Position numbers and translations under genes: made by a program | Notes under the pieces: generated by a model | What the model saw: only the letters and a program-made list of their open reading frames with translations | What the model was told of the DNA's origin: nothing | Databases searched by the model: none | Assembly (NCBI RefSeq): GCF_017168235.1 | Contig: NZ_JABFAO010000004.1 | Span: 982,028 to 1,046,027, forward strand | Direction of reading: 5' to 3' | Source of the DNA: Rhodococcus sp. KRD197 | GTDB taxonomy: Bacteria > Actinomycetota > Actinomycetes > Mycobacteriales > Mycobacteriaceae | DNA: 64,000 bases | Shown: positions 52,817-60,942 of the stretch, piece after piece | How positions within the stretch are numbered: position 1 is the first letter of the stretch | Layout of the letters: every line of letters starts with the position of its first letter

Positions 52817-53157
52817 CGGACGACACCGCGTGCGATGACTGCCGCCCCCGCGACGGCTGCGCTGAGGACCACGGCAACCGACGCCAGGGCGACCGTGCGG
52901 GTACTGATGTTCTCCCACCACGCACGCTGCTCCGCAGTTCCCCATGTGTAGGTGGCGGGCGACCTAAGGTCCTGGGTTGGCAGCGGTGCTCTGCCGACGC
53001 TGGCAGGTGGGGAGAACACTCCGTCGATCAGTGTCTTGTCTGAGGTCATGACGGCGGTGCGCGGGTCGAAAAAGGTCTTGACGGTGCCCTTGTGTGCGCG
53101 GGGGTCGAAGATCAACACGGTGCGCTTGTGTGCGCGCGGTTGATTGTGTTGTGTCAT
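52813..53157 (-). CDS. Small T4SS membrane protein with N-terminal tandem repeat
   Basis: A 114-residue protein. The cytosolic N-terminus carries two copies of a short repeat, RAHKRTVLIFDP and RAHKGTVKTFFDP. A Trp-rich stretch (YTWGTAEQRAWWENI) then leads into one C-terminal transmembrane helix (VALASVAVVLSAAVAGAAVIA). ATG 53157 overlaps the TrbL-like stop as ATGA, and the stop overlaps the next start in the same way, so it belongs to the coupled operon. An internal ATG at 53049 would exclude the repeat. No named family. Confidence 0.7.
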   Translation of the reverse strand: MTQHNQPRAHKRTVLIFDPRAHKGTVKTFFDPRTAVMTSDKTLIDGVFSPPASVGRAPLPTQDLRSPATYTWGTAEQRAWWENISTRTVALASVAVVLSAAVAGAAVIARGVVR

Positions 53158-54722
53158 CGTTGGATCCGTCCGTGGTAGTTGCCGACTGCGCCTTCGGCCG
53201 CTGAGCCGAGACTGGTGGAGACCGACCCGGCGGTGCGCCCGACGGTGCCGGCGGCCTTGAGTGCCCCTGCCGCTCCTCGAAGAGTCGCCGAGGCACCGCC
53301 CCGAGACGCGGATCCCACTGTGGATCCGACTCTGCGGGCTGCGCCCATCGGCCCGGACGATGCGCCCGCGTGCGAGGGACTCGATCCACCGTTGTAACGG
53401 CCCTGGAAACCGGGCGACGAACGTGCGCCGGTACCGGCGGCCCCGGATGATCCACCCTTTCCGCCGCCCCCGGCGGCCGATCCGGAGACGGTGTTCGCCG
53501 CTGCGCCGAGAGCGCGGGATGCGGCCATGCCGCCCGCTCCCATGATTGCGCCGCCAGCCGCTCCGAGCATGCCCACTTCCCGGCCACCGGCGGAGATGGT
53601 GTCCGCTGCGGGAGCGACGATCTTGATCAGTGTCGGCAGGGAGAACCCGACGACGGCGAGGAGGATCGAGCCGATGATGACGGTGGCGATCTGGTCTGTG
53701 CTCGATGCCGATGCCGCCCAGAACGCGAACAGGTACAACAGCGTCGCGACAGGCTTGAACAGCAGTGCGCCGAGGGTGAAGGCGGTCATCGACTTGTAGG
53801 AGCTGCGGCCGGTGCCGGTGGCCGACGCTGCGGCGGCAATCGGGATGACGGCGACGACGACGCACAGGACTGCTTCGCGGATCAGCAGTGCGATCAATTG
53901 GGCGACGGAGCCGAGGAAGGCGAACCCGGCGCAGGCGAGCGCGAGAATTGGGCCGAGACCGGTCTTGTCGTCGAACGCGGTGATGGCGGTGATCTTCTCG
54001 TCGAGGTTGCCGCCGACGAACTTCTCCAGCGCGTACGACGAGGCGATGTCTCCGCCCTGGTGGAACATCAGCACCAGGATCGGAAGCAGCGAGACGGTGA
54101 CGACGGTGCGGACCAGCATGTTCGCGGTCTCGGTGGCTCCTTCCATGACTGCTTGTTTGCGGGCGATGGCGAGTTTGGTCATCGCAATGACGATCGAGGC
54201 GAACAAGGCGACGACGGTGAATCCGGAGATGATGTTGCGGAGCCCGGACATGGCGTTCTCTGCGGCGAGGCCGGGGATGCCGGAGGACATCCAGAAGGTC
54301 ATCACCGACCGGAATGCTTGGGTGTTTCCTTCCATGACCGATTTCGCGAAGTCGCCGACCGGGTCGCCCCAAAATGTCGAGAGTGCGGAGTCGACGGCAG
54401 TCGAGAGGGCGTCGCCGGGGTGATCGCTGAAAGCATTGTCCAGGCACAGGGCCTCGTCGGCGATGTCACCGATCACCGACCCGTCCAGTGCGTCGTTGAG
54501 CCACCCGTCGCCGAGTACCGGTGAGCCTTCGGCGACGCACTCACGTCGTTGTTGCTGGAAGTCGTTGCCGTCGGCGTCGGGGTTGATCTGCTCGGTCAGA
54601 TTCGGTGCAGGAGCGGGTGCCGGGTCTTGGGCGTGCGCGAGTCCACTTGCCCCGACGACCGCGATGAGCGAGAGCAGCAGAATCATCACAGCACGGGCGG
54701 CCAGGGCCGCTACGCGGATCAC
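53154..54722 (-). CDS. TrbL/VirB6-like T4SS channel protein
   Basis: A 522-residue polytopic protein. It has a signal peptide ending in GLAHAQ, an extracellular part with cysteines (RRECVAEG, EALCLDN), then six or more transmembrane helices between roughly residues 160 and 390. A long Gly/Ser/Ala/Arg-rich tail follows (AASRALGAAANTVSGSAAGG onward). This is the layout of TrbL/VirB6 inner-membrane channel proteins. GTG 54722 overlaps the upstream stop as GTGA. The plus-strand module keeps only a tail fragment of such a gene at 57030-57379. Confidence 0.85.
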   Translation of the reverse strand: MIRVAALAARAVMILLLSLIAVVGASGLAHAQDPAPAPAPNLTEQINPDADGNDFQQQRRECVAEGSPVLGDGWLNDALDGSVIGDIADEALCLDNAFSDHPGDALSTAVDSALSTFWGDPVGDFAKSVMEGNTQAFRSVMTFWMSSGIPGLAAENAMSGLRNIISGFTVVALFASIVIAMTKLAIARKQAVMEGATETANMLVRTVVTVSLLPILVLMFHQGGDIASSYALEKFVGGNLDEKITAITAFDDKTGLGPILALACAGFAFLGSVAQLIALLIREAVLCVVVAVIPIAAAASATGTGRSSYKSMTAFTLGALLFKPVATLLYLFAFWAASASSTDQIATVIIGSILLAVVGFSLPTLIKIVAPAADTISAGGREVGMLGAAGGAIMGAGGMAASRALGAAANTVSGSAAGGGGKGGSSGAAGTGARSSPGFQGRYNGGSSPSHAGASSGPMGAARRVGSTVGSASRGGASATLRGAAGALKAAGTVGRTAGSVSTSLGSAAEGAVGNYHGRIQR

Positions 54723-55552
54723 AGTGCCCACCGGGTGAAGCCATCTAGGGAGTTGTACGGCCCACCAGTAGTGGAACCGGTGAGTTTGCTGACCTTCCAG
54801 GTGCCGCCATCCCACGCCATGTTCAGGCGCATACCTGTGTAGGTCGGATTCTGTAGGCGGTTTCCGGTGTCGTCGACATCGCGGATGACGGCGAGTTCGA
54901 CGACGGCAAAGCTGTCCGTGCAGGAGAGAATCTTGAACGCCATAGGTGCGCGCAGCGCCACAATCTCGGTGTTGACCGGTTTGGCGAGCTCTGCTTCCTT
55001 CTGCTCCTGGCTACCGATCTCCTCGTCGGGGATCAGGGTGAGCTTCTCGGTGGTTTCGACAGCCACCGGACCCCCGGCGAGTCCGCGGGGGAGGAAGTTG
55101 GCTGCGGCCAGCGCTGCGCCTTGCGGTGTGCGGGTGTAGCCGGCGAGGACCAGGCCGTCGAGGTACGAGGGCCCATCCGTCTCGGAGTAGAGCGTCGAGA
55201 CGCCGAAGTTGCGTTGGATCATCATCGACTCCGGGGACGTGACCGGCTGCCCGTCGATGCTGCATTCGACACGTGGTCCGGTGGGGTCACGCTGCGGAAG
55301 GGGTTGGCCGGCGGGGTTGTTCGGGACCATGATCGTGCGCCCGGACAGGTCCGCGTCGGGAACACCGAAGCCTTCCGCGCCGGTGTCGAGGTCGGAGTCA
55401 TCAGGCGTAGGTGCCGCTGTCGTCGCCGGTGGACCAGCGGTGGTTGGCGGTTCGTCCTCGCGCATGGGGACGATGAAGGCGATCACGCCGACGAGGACCA
55501 CGACCGCAATGGCTGCTAAGCCAATCAGGACAGTGCGTAGGCGGCGGCTCAT
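54719..55552 (-). CDS. T4SS-associated exported protein (one N-terminal helix)
   Basis: A 277-residue protein with an N-terminal membrane anchor (TVLIGLAAIAVVVLVGVIAFIV), a Pro/Thr linker and an extracellular domain. GYTRTPQGAALAAANF in the middle and SLDGFTRWAL at the end match GYSQTPQGAVLAAING and SLDGYTTFE of the preceding lipoprotein, so the two are paralogues. The domain may be a VirB8/TcpC-like fold, as in Gram-positive systems, but that is inference. It overlaps its neighbours by four bases on each side. Confidence 0.8.
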   Translation of the reverse strand: MSRRLRTVLIGLAAIAVVVLVGVIAFIVPMREDEPPTTAGPPATTAAPTPDDSDLDTGAEGFGVPDADLSGRTIMVPNNPAGQPLPQRDPTGPRVECSIDGQPVTSPESMMIQRNFGVSTLYSETDGPSYLDGLVLAGYTRTPQGAALAAANFLPRGLAGGPVAVETTEKLTLIPDEEIGSQEQKEAELAKPVNTEIVALRAPMAFKILSCTDSFAVVELAVIRDVDDTGNRLQNPTYTGMRLNMAWDGGTWKVSKLTGSTTGGPYNSLDGFTRWAL

Positions 55553-56190
55553 GCGGTGCGCTCGAAGGTGGTGTAGCCATCAAGGGAATCCAGCTCGACG
55601 GCGTCGATGTTCTCTTCTGCCGTCGGCAACACGATGCGCCAGTCATCGCCGATCCACTGCAATGCAACGGGATAGGAGTAGATCTGGTTGTCGCTGCCGA
55701 TGGTCTGTGCCACCGACACCGCTGCGGAGAGTGGGTCGCTCTGGTAGTCGGTGACCTCGAACCCGACGAACTTCGGGGCCGCTGCGGCAGGGACCGATCC
55801 GGAGACGGTCACTGCGATGCGCGCGGCCGCGAATTCGTCGCGCCCTGGTCCGGGTGCGGTGACGGTGTTGACCACCTCCGGCCACGCGCGGTCATCGGCA
55901 ACGGCGAGCGCGGTCTGACCGTTGATCGCGGCCAGGACCGCGCCCTGTGGAGTTTGGGAGTATCCGCTGCGGTTCACCGACGTTCGGGTATCTGGGCCGT
56001 CGACCCGTGAAGTCGGTACCGACACCCCTGCGACCTCGCGCCAGGCCAGCTCGGCGGGGGCGGACCGCAGATCCGGTGCCGGATTTTCCGCAGAGGTGGT
56101 GGGTGCGTCGTCGTTGCCGGATCCGCACGCAGCGAGTGCGAGGACGGTTGCCGTTGTTGCGGCGATCCGGAGTGTGCGGGAGACGGTCAT
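55549..56190 (-). CDS. T4SS-associated lipoprotein
   Basis: A 213-residue lipoprotein with a clear lipobox (TVLALAACGSG). The mature domain contains GYSQTPQGAVLAAINGQ and ends SLDGYTTFERTA, paralogous to the anchored protein encoded just downstream. ATG 56190 has AAAGG about ten bases upstream and gives a standard signal peptide; ATG 56199 is in frame. It probably lies on the outer face of the membrane as a channel component. Overlap with the next gene is ATGA. Confidence 0.82.
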   Translation of the reverse strand: MTVSRTLRIAATTATVLALAACGSGNDDAPTTSAENPAPDLRSAPAELAWREVAGVSVPTSRVDGPDTRTSVNRSGYSQTPQGAVLAAINGQTALAVADDRAWPEVVNTVTAPGPGRDEFAAARIAVTVSGSVPAAAAPKFVGFEVTDYQSDPLSAAVSVAQTIGSDNQIYSYPVALQWIGDDWRIVLPTAEENIDAVELDSLDGYTTFERTA

Positions 56191-56243
56191 CAGGAGCATG
56201 CCTTTCGGGTCGAATGCAGTTCGGGTGCAGCGGATTCGGGTGT

Positions 56244-56510
56244 TCAGGCGAGGACGGATTGGGCGATCCCGGATGCGGAGCCGATGACGGCGGCGCAGAT
56301 CAGGATGCGGGCCAGGGTGGCGTCCTCGACCATCTGTGTGCCGGTCGATTTGCGTTGGTTGACGAACACCGCCCCGCACACGAACAGCGCGGCGATGCAG
56401 GTGACGATCGCGAACCAGAGCAGCCACGACAGCCCTGTCATGATCGGCTGCCACACCTCGTCAGGCCAGTCCACTGGTGAGGTCGGAGGTTGAGCGAGCA
56501 CGTCGGTCAT
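56244..56510 (-). CDS. Small two-helix membrane protein (pilin-like 3)
   Basis: An 88-residue protein with two hydrophobic helices (LSWLLWFAIVTCIAALFVCGAV and ILICAAVIGSASGIAQSVLA) separated by a short polar loop. It resembles the two genes before it in layout: W-x-L-W at the start of helix 1 and a glycine/alanine-rich helix 2 at the very end. This size and topology are those of VirB2/TrbC-type pilins or small T4SS membrane subunits. Its start overlaps the previous stop as ATGA. Confidence 0.7.
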   Translation of the reverse strand: MTDVLAQPPTSPVDWPDEVWQPIMTGLSWLLWFAIVTCIAALFVCGAVFVNQRKSTGTQMVEDATLARILICAAVIGSASGIAQSVLA

Positions 56511-56692
56511 GCGATCACCGAGCCGATGCCTGCGGCGACAGTGCCGACGACGGCCGAGACCAGCATGAGTGCTGTCGCGCGGTCGTGTCGGTTGCAGGTG
56601 GTCTTGTCGAAGGCAATCACGCCACCGGTGGTCAATATCGCCATGACCGAGGCGATGATCAGGCCCCACAGGGCCCAGTTGAGGATGGTCAT
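56507..56692 (-). CDS. Small two-helix membrane protein (pilin-like 2)
   Basis: A 61-residue protein, the shortest of three tandem look-alikes. Helix 1 is ILNWALWGLIIASVMAILTTGG, a short basic loop (KTTCNRHDR) follows, and helix 2 is ALMLVSAVVGTVAAGIGSVIA. ATG 56692 overlaps the stop of the first pilin-like gene and its own stop overlaps the next start. It is too short for many gene finders, but the coupling and its similarity to neighbours support it. Confidence 0.7.
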   Translation of the reverse strand: MTILNWALWGLIIASVMAILTTGGVIAFDKTTCNRHDRATALMLVSAVVGTVAAGIGSVIA

Positions 56693-56985
56693 AGGACGAG
56701 CATGTTGACCAGGCCGGCGGCACCACCGATGACGATGGACCCGAACAGTCCGCCGACGAGTTTGCCGGTGGCGTTGCCCTGGCCGCCGCCGGTGATCTTC
56801 TCGTAGGCGAGCATCGCGCCGCAGATCATGATGCCGGCGACGGCGGCGATGATGCAGCCCCACATCAACCAGGACAGCAGGGTCAGGATCTTCTCACCGG
56901 TCGGCCCGCTGGGCGGGGTGGGGTCGACGTCGCCGATGTTCTGCGCAAGGAACGTGGTCGTCGACGCGGTAAGGGTGGTGATCAT
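56689..56985 (-). CDS. Small two-helix membrane protein (pilin-like 1), first gene of T4SS operon
   Basis: A 98-residue protein with an N-terminal stretch that could be a signal (TTLTASTTTFLAQN), a Pro-rich spacer, helix 1 (LLSWLMWGCIIAAVAGIMICGAML), a glycine-rich loop (KITGGGQGNATG) and helix 2 (LVGGLFGSIVIGGAAGLVNML). The glycine-rich loop between two helices fits VirB2/TrbC-like pilins. ATG 56985 has a near-perfect ribosome site, AAAGGAG, consistent with high expression expected for a pilin. Confidence 0.78.
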   Translation of the reverse strand: MITTLTASTTTFLAQNIGDVDPTPPSGPTGEKILTLLSWLMWGCIIAAVAGIMICGAMLAYEKITGGGQGNATGKLVGGLFGSIVIGGAAGLVNMLVL

Positions 56986-57029
56986 GGTGTTCTCCTTTGT
57001 GCGGGTGAGAAAATGGCGGGAACTACCGG

Positions 57030-57379
57030 CCTGCTGCAACGCGAGCGGCGGTGAAGATCTCCCGCCCGATCGCGGCGAGTTCGGGATGCGGGCTGGTGGT
57101 CGAGGGGGCGGGTGCGCGCATTCGTCCAGGTGCGGCGGTGGCGGCCGCGGTGGCGGTGGCGGTGGGGCTCGCAGTCGTACATCGAGCGCTGGCACCGGCC
57201 CCTCGCGGGGCAGCTTCGCAGGCCGCAGCGGCGGGCGGCGGATCCCGTCGATCTCGGGAGGCGTCCAGTCCGCCCGCGCCGGGATCTCGCGCGGCAGTCA
57301 CTCCCTCGACTCCATGGCCCAAGACATCGCCGGCGATGTTCCGGGCCGTCCCTTCGCAACGAACGAGGTCATGAAGTGA
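57030..57379 (+). pseudogene. 3' fragment of a TrbL-like gene (second T4SS module)
   Basis: The frame ending at 57379 encodes a Gly/Ser/Arg-rich low-complexity stretch and then ISGGVQSARAGISRGSHSLD up to ATNEVMK. This resembles the tail of the TrbL-like protein of the other module, and the stop overlaps the SCO6880-type start (GTG 57376), as expected for an operon gene. No membrane helices, signal or start remain upstream; that space is taken by the divergent pilin-like gene. It marks where the second module was truncated. The left boundary is approximate. Confidence 0.6.
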
Positions 57380-58893
57380 GCACCACCAGCGCACCCATGC
57401 GTCGGCGCCAGACCTACGTGATCGGCCCCGTCCCGAAGGAATCGTTCCTACTGGGCCTGAACATCGCCGCAAGCGTCTACCTCTTCGGCTGCGCCCTGAT
57501 GGGTGTGGGCGTGCTCTCGATCGCCGACAACAAGCTTTACGCCCTCGCCTTCATCGGCGTCATGGCCATCACCGCGCTACCGCTGATTCTGCGGTTCCAA
57601 CGCAAAACCTATTACCAGTGGATCGCCCTGTCCGTGCAGTGGCTGATCCACCTGTCGAAAGGCGAGAACTTGTACCTCTCCGGACGTTTCTCCCGCGTTC
57701 CCGGCGGCACCAACCGCCTGCCCGGCGTGCTCTACGACAGCGTCCTGCACGACGGCTGGGTCCAACATCAGTCCCGGCAGAAGTTCGGGGTCATCGAGAT
57801 GCCCAAGACCCACCAATTCACCATCGTCATCGAATGCTGGCCCCAGGGCAACGAAGCCATCGACCAGGACGCAGTCGACAATTCGGTGTTCTCCTGGGGT
57901 GCGGCGGTCAACTTCATCTCCCAGACCGGCGACGTGGACGGTGTCACCGTCGTGATCGAGAACGGCCCCGAGTCCGGCAATCGGCTCCGCCGTGAAGTGC
58001 GGTCGATGGCCCACGAAGACGGTTTCTACGGCGGAGAACTCCCCGCACGCATGATGCTCGAGTCAGCGGAATACCTCGCCACCGGCACACCGCGACTGTG
58101 GGCACGGGTGGCCATCACCTACCGGGCCGCGACCGCGAGCCGCCGAAAGGACCCGGGCGAGCAGATCAAGGAACTGGCACGCCGAATCGGCGGTGTCCTG
58201 ACCGTGCTCAACGAAGCACAGCTCAACCCGCGACTGCTCGCCTCGGACGAGATCGTCTCGTTCGTCAAACACGCCTACACCCCGGCCGCATTGGACGATC
58301 TCGAACTCTCGGAAATGAAGGGCGGGCACGATCTGGGCTGGGAGGACGCCGGCCCTCAAGCCCAGAAAGCGAACATCTCCAACCTCTTCCACGACGGCTG
58401 CTACTCCACGACATGGGAAATGGCAGAACGACCGAAAAATGCCTTCGTCGAGACCGTGCTGCGGCCACTGCTCGACCCCAACCCGGACGTCCTGCGCAAG
58501 CGCGTGGCCATCTGCTACCGCCCCCACTCGCCGGCCGAAGCGGCGACCATCATCGGCCGCGACCTCAAACACGCCAACAGCGGTGTGAACAACCTCGGCA
58601 AGAAGGGCCCCAGTTTCGAGGCGCAGCAACGACTGAAGAGTGTCGAGGACCAGCTCGAAGAACAGGGCCACGGACACGGTCTGACCATGATCGGACTGTT
58701 GGTGACCGTGACGACACCCGAAGGCGAAGACCGACCCAAGGCCGATTCGGTCACCAAAGATCTCGGCACCCGATCCTCACTTCGCCTGCAGCGCTTGTGG
58801 TTCACCCAGGACACCGGATTCGCCGCGACCCTCGGCGTCGGCGTCCTCATGCCCTCGCACACCAAGAACGTCGCGAAGAAGCTGGGAGCGTGA
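57376..58893 (+). CDS. SCO6880/PrgI-type T4SS membrane protein, copy 2
   Basis: 505 residues, same architecture as the minus-strand copy: two N-terminal helices (LLGLNIAASVYLFGCALMGV and LYALAFIGVMAITALPLIL), then YYQWIALSVQWLIHLSKGEN, SGRFSRVPGGTNRLPG, a VirB4-N-like domain and a closing TLGVGVLMPSHTKN (LGVGVLLPDQIST in copy 1). Overall identity looks modest, so the modules diverged long ago or came from different sources. GTG 57376 overlaps the TrbL-tail stop and has AGG upstream. VirB4 follows after one base. Confidence 0.87.
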   Translation: MSTTSAPMRRRQTYVIGPVPKESFLLGLNIAASVYLFGCALMGVGVLSIADNKLYALAFIGVMAITALPLILRFQRKTYYQWIALSVQWLIHLSKGENLYLSGRFSRVPGGTNRLPGVLYDSVLHDGWVQHQSRQKFGVIEMPKTHQFTIVIECWPQGNEAIDQDAVDNSVFSWGAAVNFISQTGDVDGVTVVIENGPESGNRLRREVRSMAHEDGFYGGELPARMMLESAEYLATGTPRLWARVAITYRAATASRRKDPGEQIKELARRIGGVLTVLNEAQLNPRLLASDEIVSFVKHAYTPAALDDLELSEMKGGHDLGWEDAGPQAQKANISNLFHDGCYSTTWEMAERPKNAFVETVLRPLLDPNPDVLRKRVAICYRPHSPAEAATIIGRDLKHANSGVNNLGKKGPSFEAQQRLKSVEDQLEEQGHGHGLTMIGLLVTVTTPEGEDRPKADSVTKDLGTRSSLRLQRLWFTQDTGFAATLGVGVLMPSHTKNVAKKLGA

Positions 58894-58894
58894 A

Positions 58895-60667
58895 ATGAGC
58901 ATCAAACGCCCCTGGAGACGCGCCGCCAGTACCGCCTCCCACCGCGACCTCAGCCGCACCGCTGCGCAACGTCAGCGCGAACAACACTGCGAGAGCATCG
59001 ATTCCGCACCGGTGGCCGTACTCGACGACAACGAACGCCGCGAACTCGAACGCGCCGCCGAATCGAAGAACATCGCCGTCTCCTGGCGCGCACGCCTGCA
59101 TCTCGGACGTGACGCTGCAGCGCGGTCCAAGACCGTGGGGCACAGCCGCGACGCAGAGACCCTGCGCGGCAACCACATGGGCCTGTCCGGACGCGGCGGC
59201 GGCAAAGCCGGACCCGTCCTACCCCTGACCGAATTCCGCGCCACCACACTGCAAGCAGCCGGTATGTGGCCGTTCCCGGTCGGGGCCGGAGCGCCGATCG
59301 TCGGCGTCCCACTCGGTGTGCACCTCTACACCGGCGCACCGGTGTGCTTCGACCCGCTCTCATGGATGACCCGCGCCCGATTCCTCCAACAGCCCTCGAT
59401 GATGCTGCTCGGCCTGCCCGGCTTCGGTAAATCGACGCTGGCCCGCAAGATCATCCTCGGACTGATCTACGCCGGAGTGTCCACCCTGATCATGGGCGAC
59501 ATGCGGCCCGACTACCGCAAACTCGTCGAAGCCCTCGGCGATCGAGGCCAAATCATCGACCTCGGCCTGGGCCGCGGGCAGATCAACCCCCTCGACATGG
59601 GACCTCTCGCCCAGATCCTGGCGACCCTCGATGCCGCCGGCACCGACGCCGCCGACAAGACCGCGGCCCTGGTGCGCAAACGCATCGCCGGCGACCGAGT
59701 ACGCCGAGTCAAGACATTGCTGCAGGTCACCCGCGGCAACGCCCCGATCGACGACTTCGAGATCTCCGCCCTCGGTGCCGCGATCCGTCTCCTCGAAGAA
59801 CGCTTCACCGGCGACGTCCAACCGCTGCTCTCCGACCTCGCCGACGTCCTCGAGGAAGGCCCTGACCCGGTACGGCGGGCATTCAAATCCGACACCGACG
59901 CCGACTACCGCGCCGACTCGAAGACACTGCGCCGCACCCTCAACGCCCTGATCGACGGTGAGTTCGGTGAGGTGTTCTGCGGCCAGACCACCGTGCCGAT
60001 CGACATCAACGCCGCTGCTGTCTGCGTCGACGTCTCCGGCATCGGAACCGCCGACAAAACCCTCAAAGGCGCAGTGCTGCTCGCCTGCTGGGAACACGGC
60101 TTCGCCGCCACCGACGCCGCCCATTACCTGGCCGACGCCGGATGCGGGCCACGCCGCAACTTCCTGGTCGTCCTCGACGAGATGTGGCAGGTCCTGCGCG
60201 CGGGCGTCGGCATGGTCGACCGCGTCGACGAACTGACTCGCCTGAACCGGGCCTGGGGCACCGCGCTGTTGATGTGCACCCACACCATCAGCGACCTCGA
60301 ATCCCTCCCCAACCCCGAAGACGTCGCGACCGCCAAAGGCCTGGTCGAACGCGCCGGAGTACTGGTGGTGGGTGCATTGCCACGCAAGGAGATGACGCGA
60401 CTGTCCGACATCAAACCGTTCACCGACACCGAAATCGCCGACATCACCTCCTGGTCGTCCCCGAAAGCGTTGACCGGCGAGGCCGGCGCTCTGAGCGCTC
60501 CACCCGGGCAGGGCAAGTTCATCGTCAAACTCGGAGAGCAAGGCGCACCGGGCATTCCGTTCCGGACCGTGCTCATGCCCTCCGAGATCGAATCCGGTGT
60601 CCACGACACCAACCACCGATTCACCTTCGTAGGCGACGACGCCGACGACTACGACGAGGTCGCGTGA
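58895..60667 (+). CDS. VirB4/TraC-like T4SS ATPase, copy 2
   Basis: A 590-residue ATPase. Walker A GLPGFGKS is at 173-180, followed by STLIMGDMRPDYRKL. Walker B FLVVLDEMWQVLR is near 428, then VDELTRLNRAWGTALLMCTH. The order and spacing match copy 1, where the Walker A sits at nearly the same residue. The N-terminus is strongly basic. It starts one base after the SCO6880-type stop and ends one base before the OrfA-like start, so the operon is tightly packed. Confidence 0.92.
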   Translation: MSIKRPWRRAASTASHRDLSRTAAQRQREQHCESIDSAPVAVLDDNERRELERAAESKNIAVSWRARLHLGRDAAARSKTVGHSRDAETLRGNHMGLSGRGGGKAGPVLPLTEFRATTLQAAGMWPFPVGAGAPIVGVPLGVHLYTGAPVCFDPLSWMTRARFLQQPSMMLLGLPGFGKSTLARKIILGLIYAGVSTLIMGDMRPDYRKLVEALGDRGQIIDLGLGRGQINPLDMGPLAQILATLDAAGTDAADKTAALVRKRIAGDRVRRVKTLLQVTRGNAPIDDFEISALGAAIRLLEERFTGDVQPLLSDLADVLEEGPDPVRRAFKSDTDADYRADSKTLRRTLNALIDGEFGEVFCGQTTVPIDINAAAVCVDVSGIGTADKTLKGAVLLACWEHGFAATDAAHYLADAGCGPRRNFLVVLDEMWQVLRAGVGMVDRVDELTRLNRAWGTALLMCTHTISDLESLPNPEDVATAKGLVERAGVLVVGALPRKEMTRLSDIKPFTDTEIADITSWSSPKALTGEAGALSAPPGQGKFIVKLGEQGAPGIPFRTVLMPSEIESGVHDTNHRFTFVGDDADDYDEVA

Positions 60668-60668
60668 G

Positions 60669-60938
60669 ATGGCAAAACGGATCTACACCAGCGAGTTTCG
60701 CGACAAATGCCTCGCGCTCGTCGGCGAGCAGATGAAGACCGCGTCCTCACGCGAAGAGGCCGTCGTCGCTGTCGCTGCCGCACTGCGCATCCCGGTGACC
60801 ACCCTGCGTAACTGGGTGCGCAACGAACGCGGCGCAGCACGCACCACCCAATTCCCCGCCGACACCGAACTGGCCGTCCGCGAGCTCCGCGACCAAGTGA
60901 CCATCCTGCAACGCGCTCTCGGCCGCGAAAGGATCTGA
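60669..60938 (+). CDS. IS3-OrfA-like helix-turn-helix protein, copy 2
   Basis: An 89-residue protein starting MAKRIYTSEFRDKCLALVGE, the usual beginning of IS3 OrfA transposase subunits, with an HTH (VAAALRIPVTTLRNWVRNE) and a short coiled coil (ELAVRELRDQVTILQRALGRE). No OrfB, DDE catalytic domain or terminal repeats follow. It sits in the same operon slot as copy 1, between virB4 and the wall hydrolase. Confidence 0.78.
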   Translation: MAKRIYTSEFRDKCLALVGEQMKTASSREEAVVAVAAALRIPVTTLRNWVRNERGAARTTQFPADTELAVRELRDQVTILQRALGRERI

Positions 60939-60942
60939 ACCG

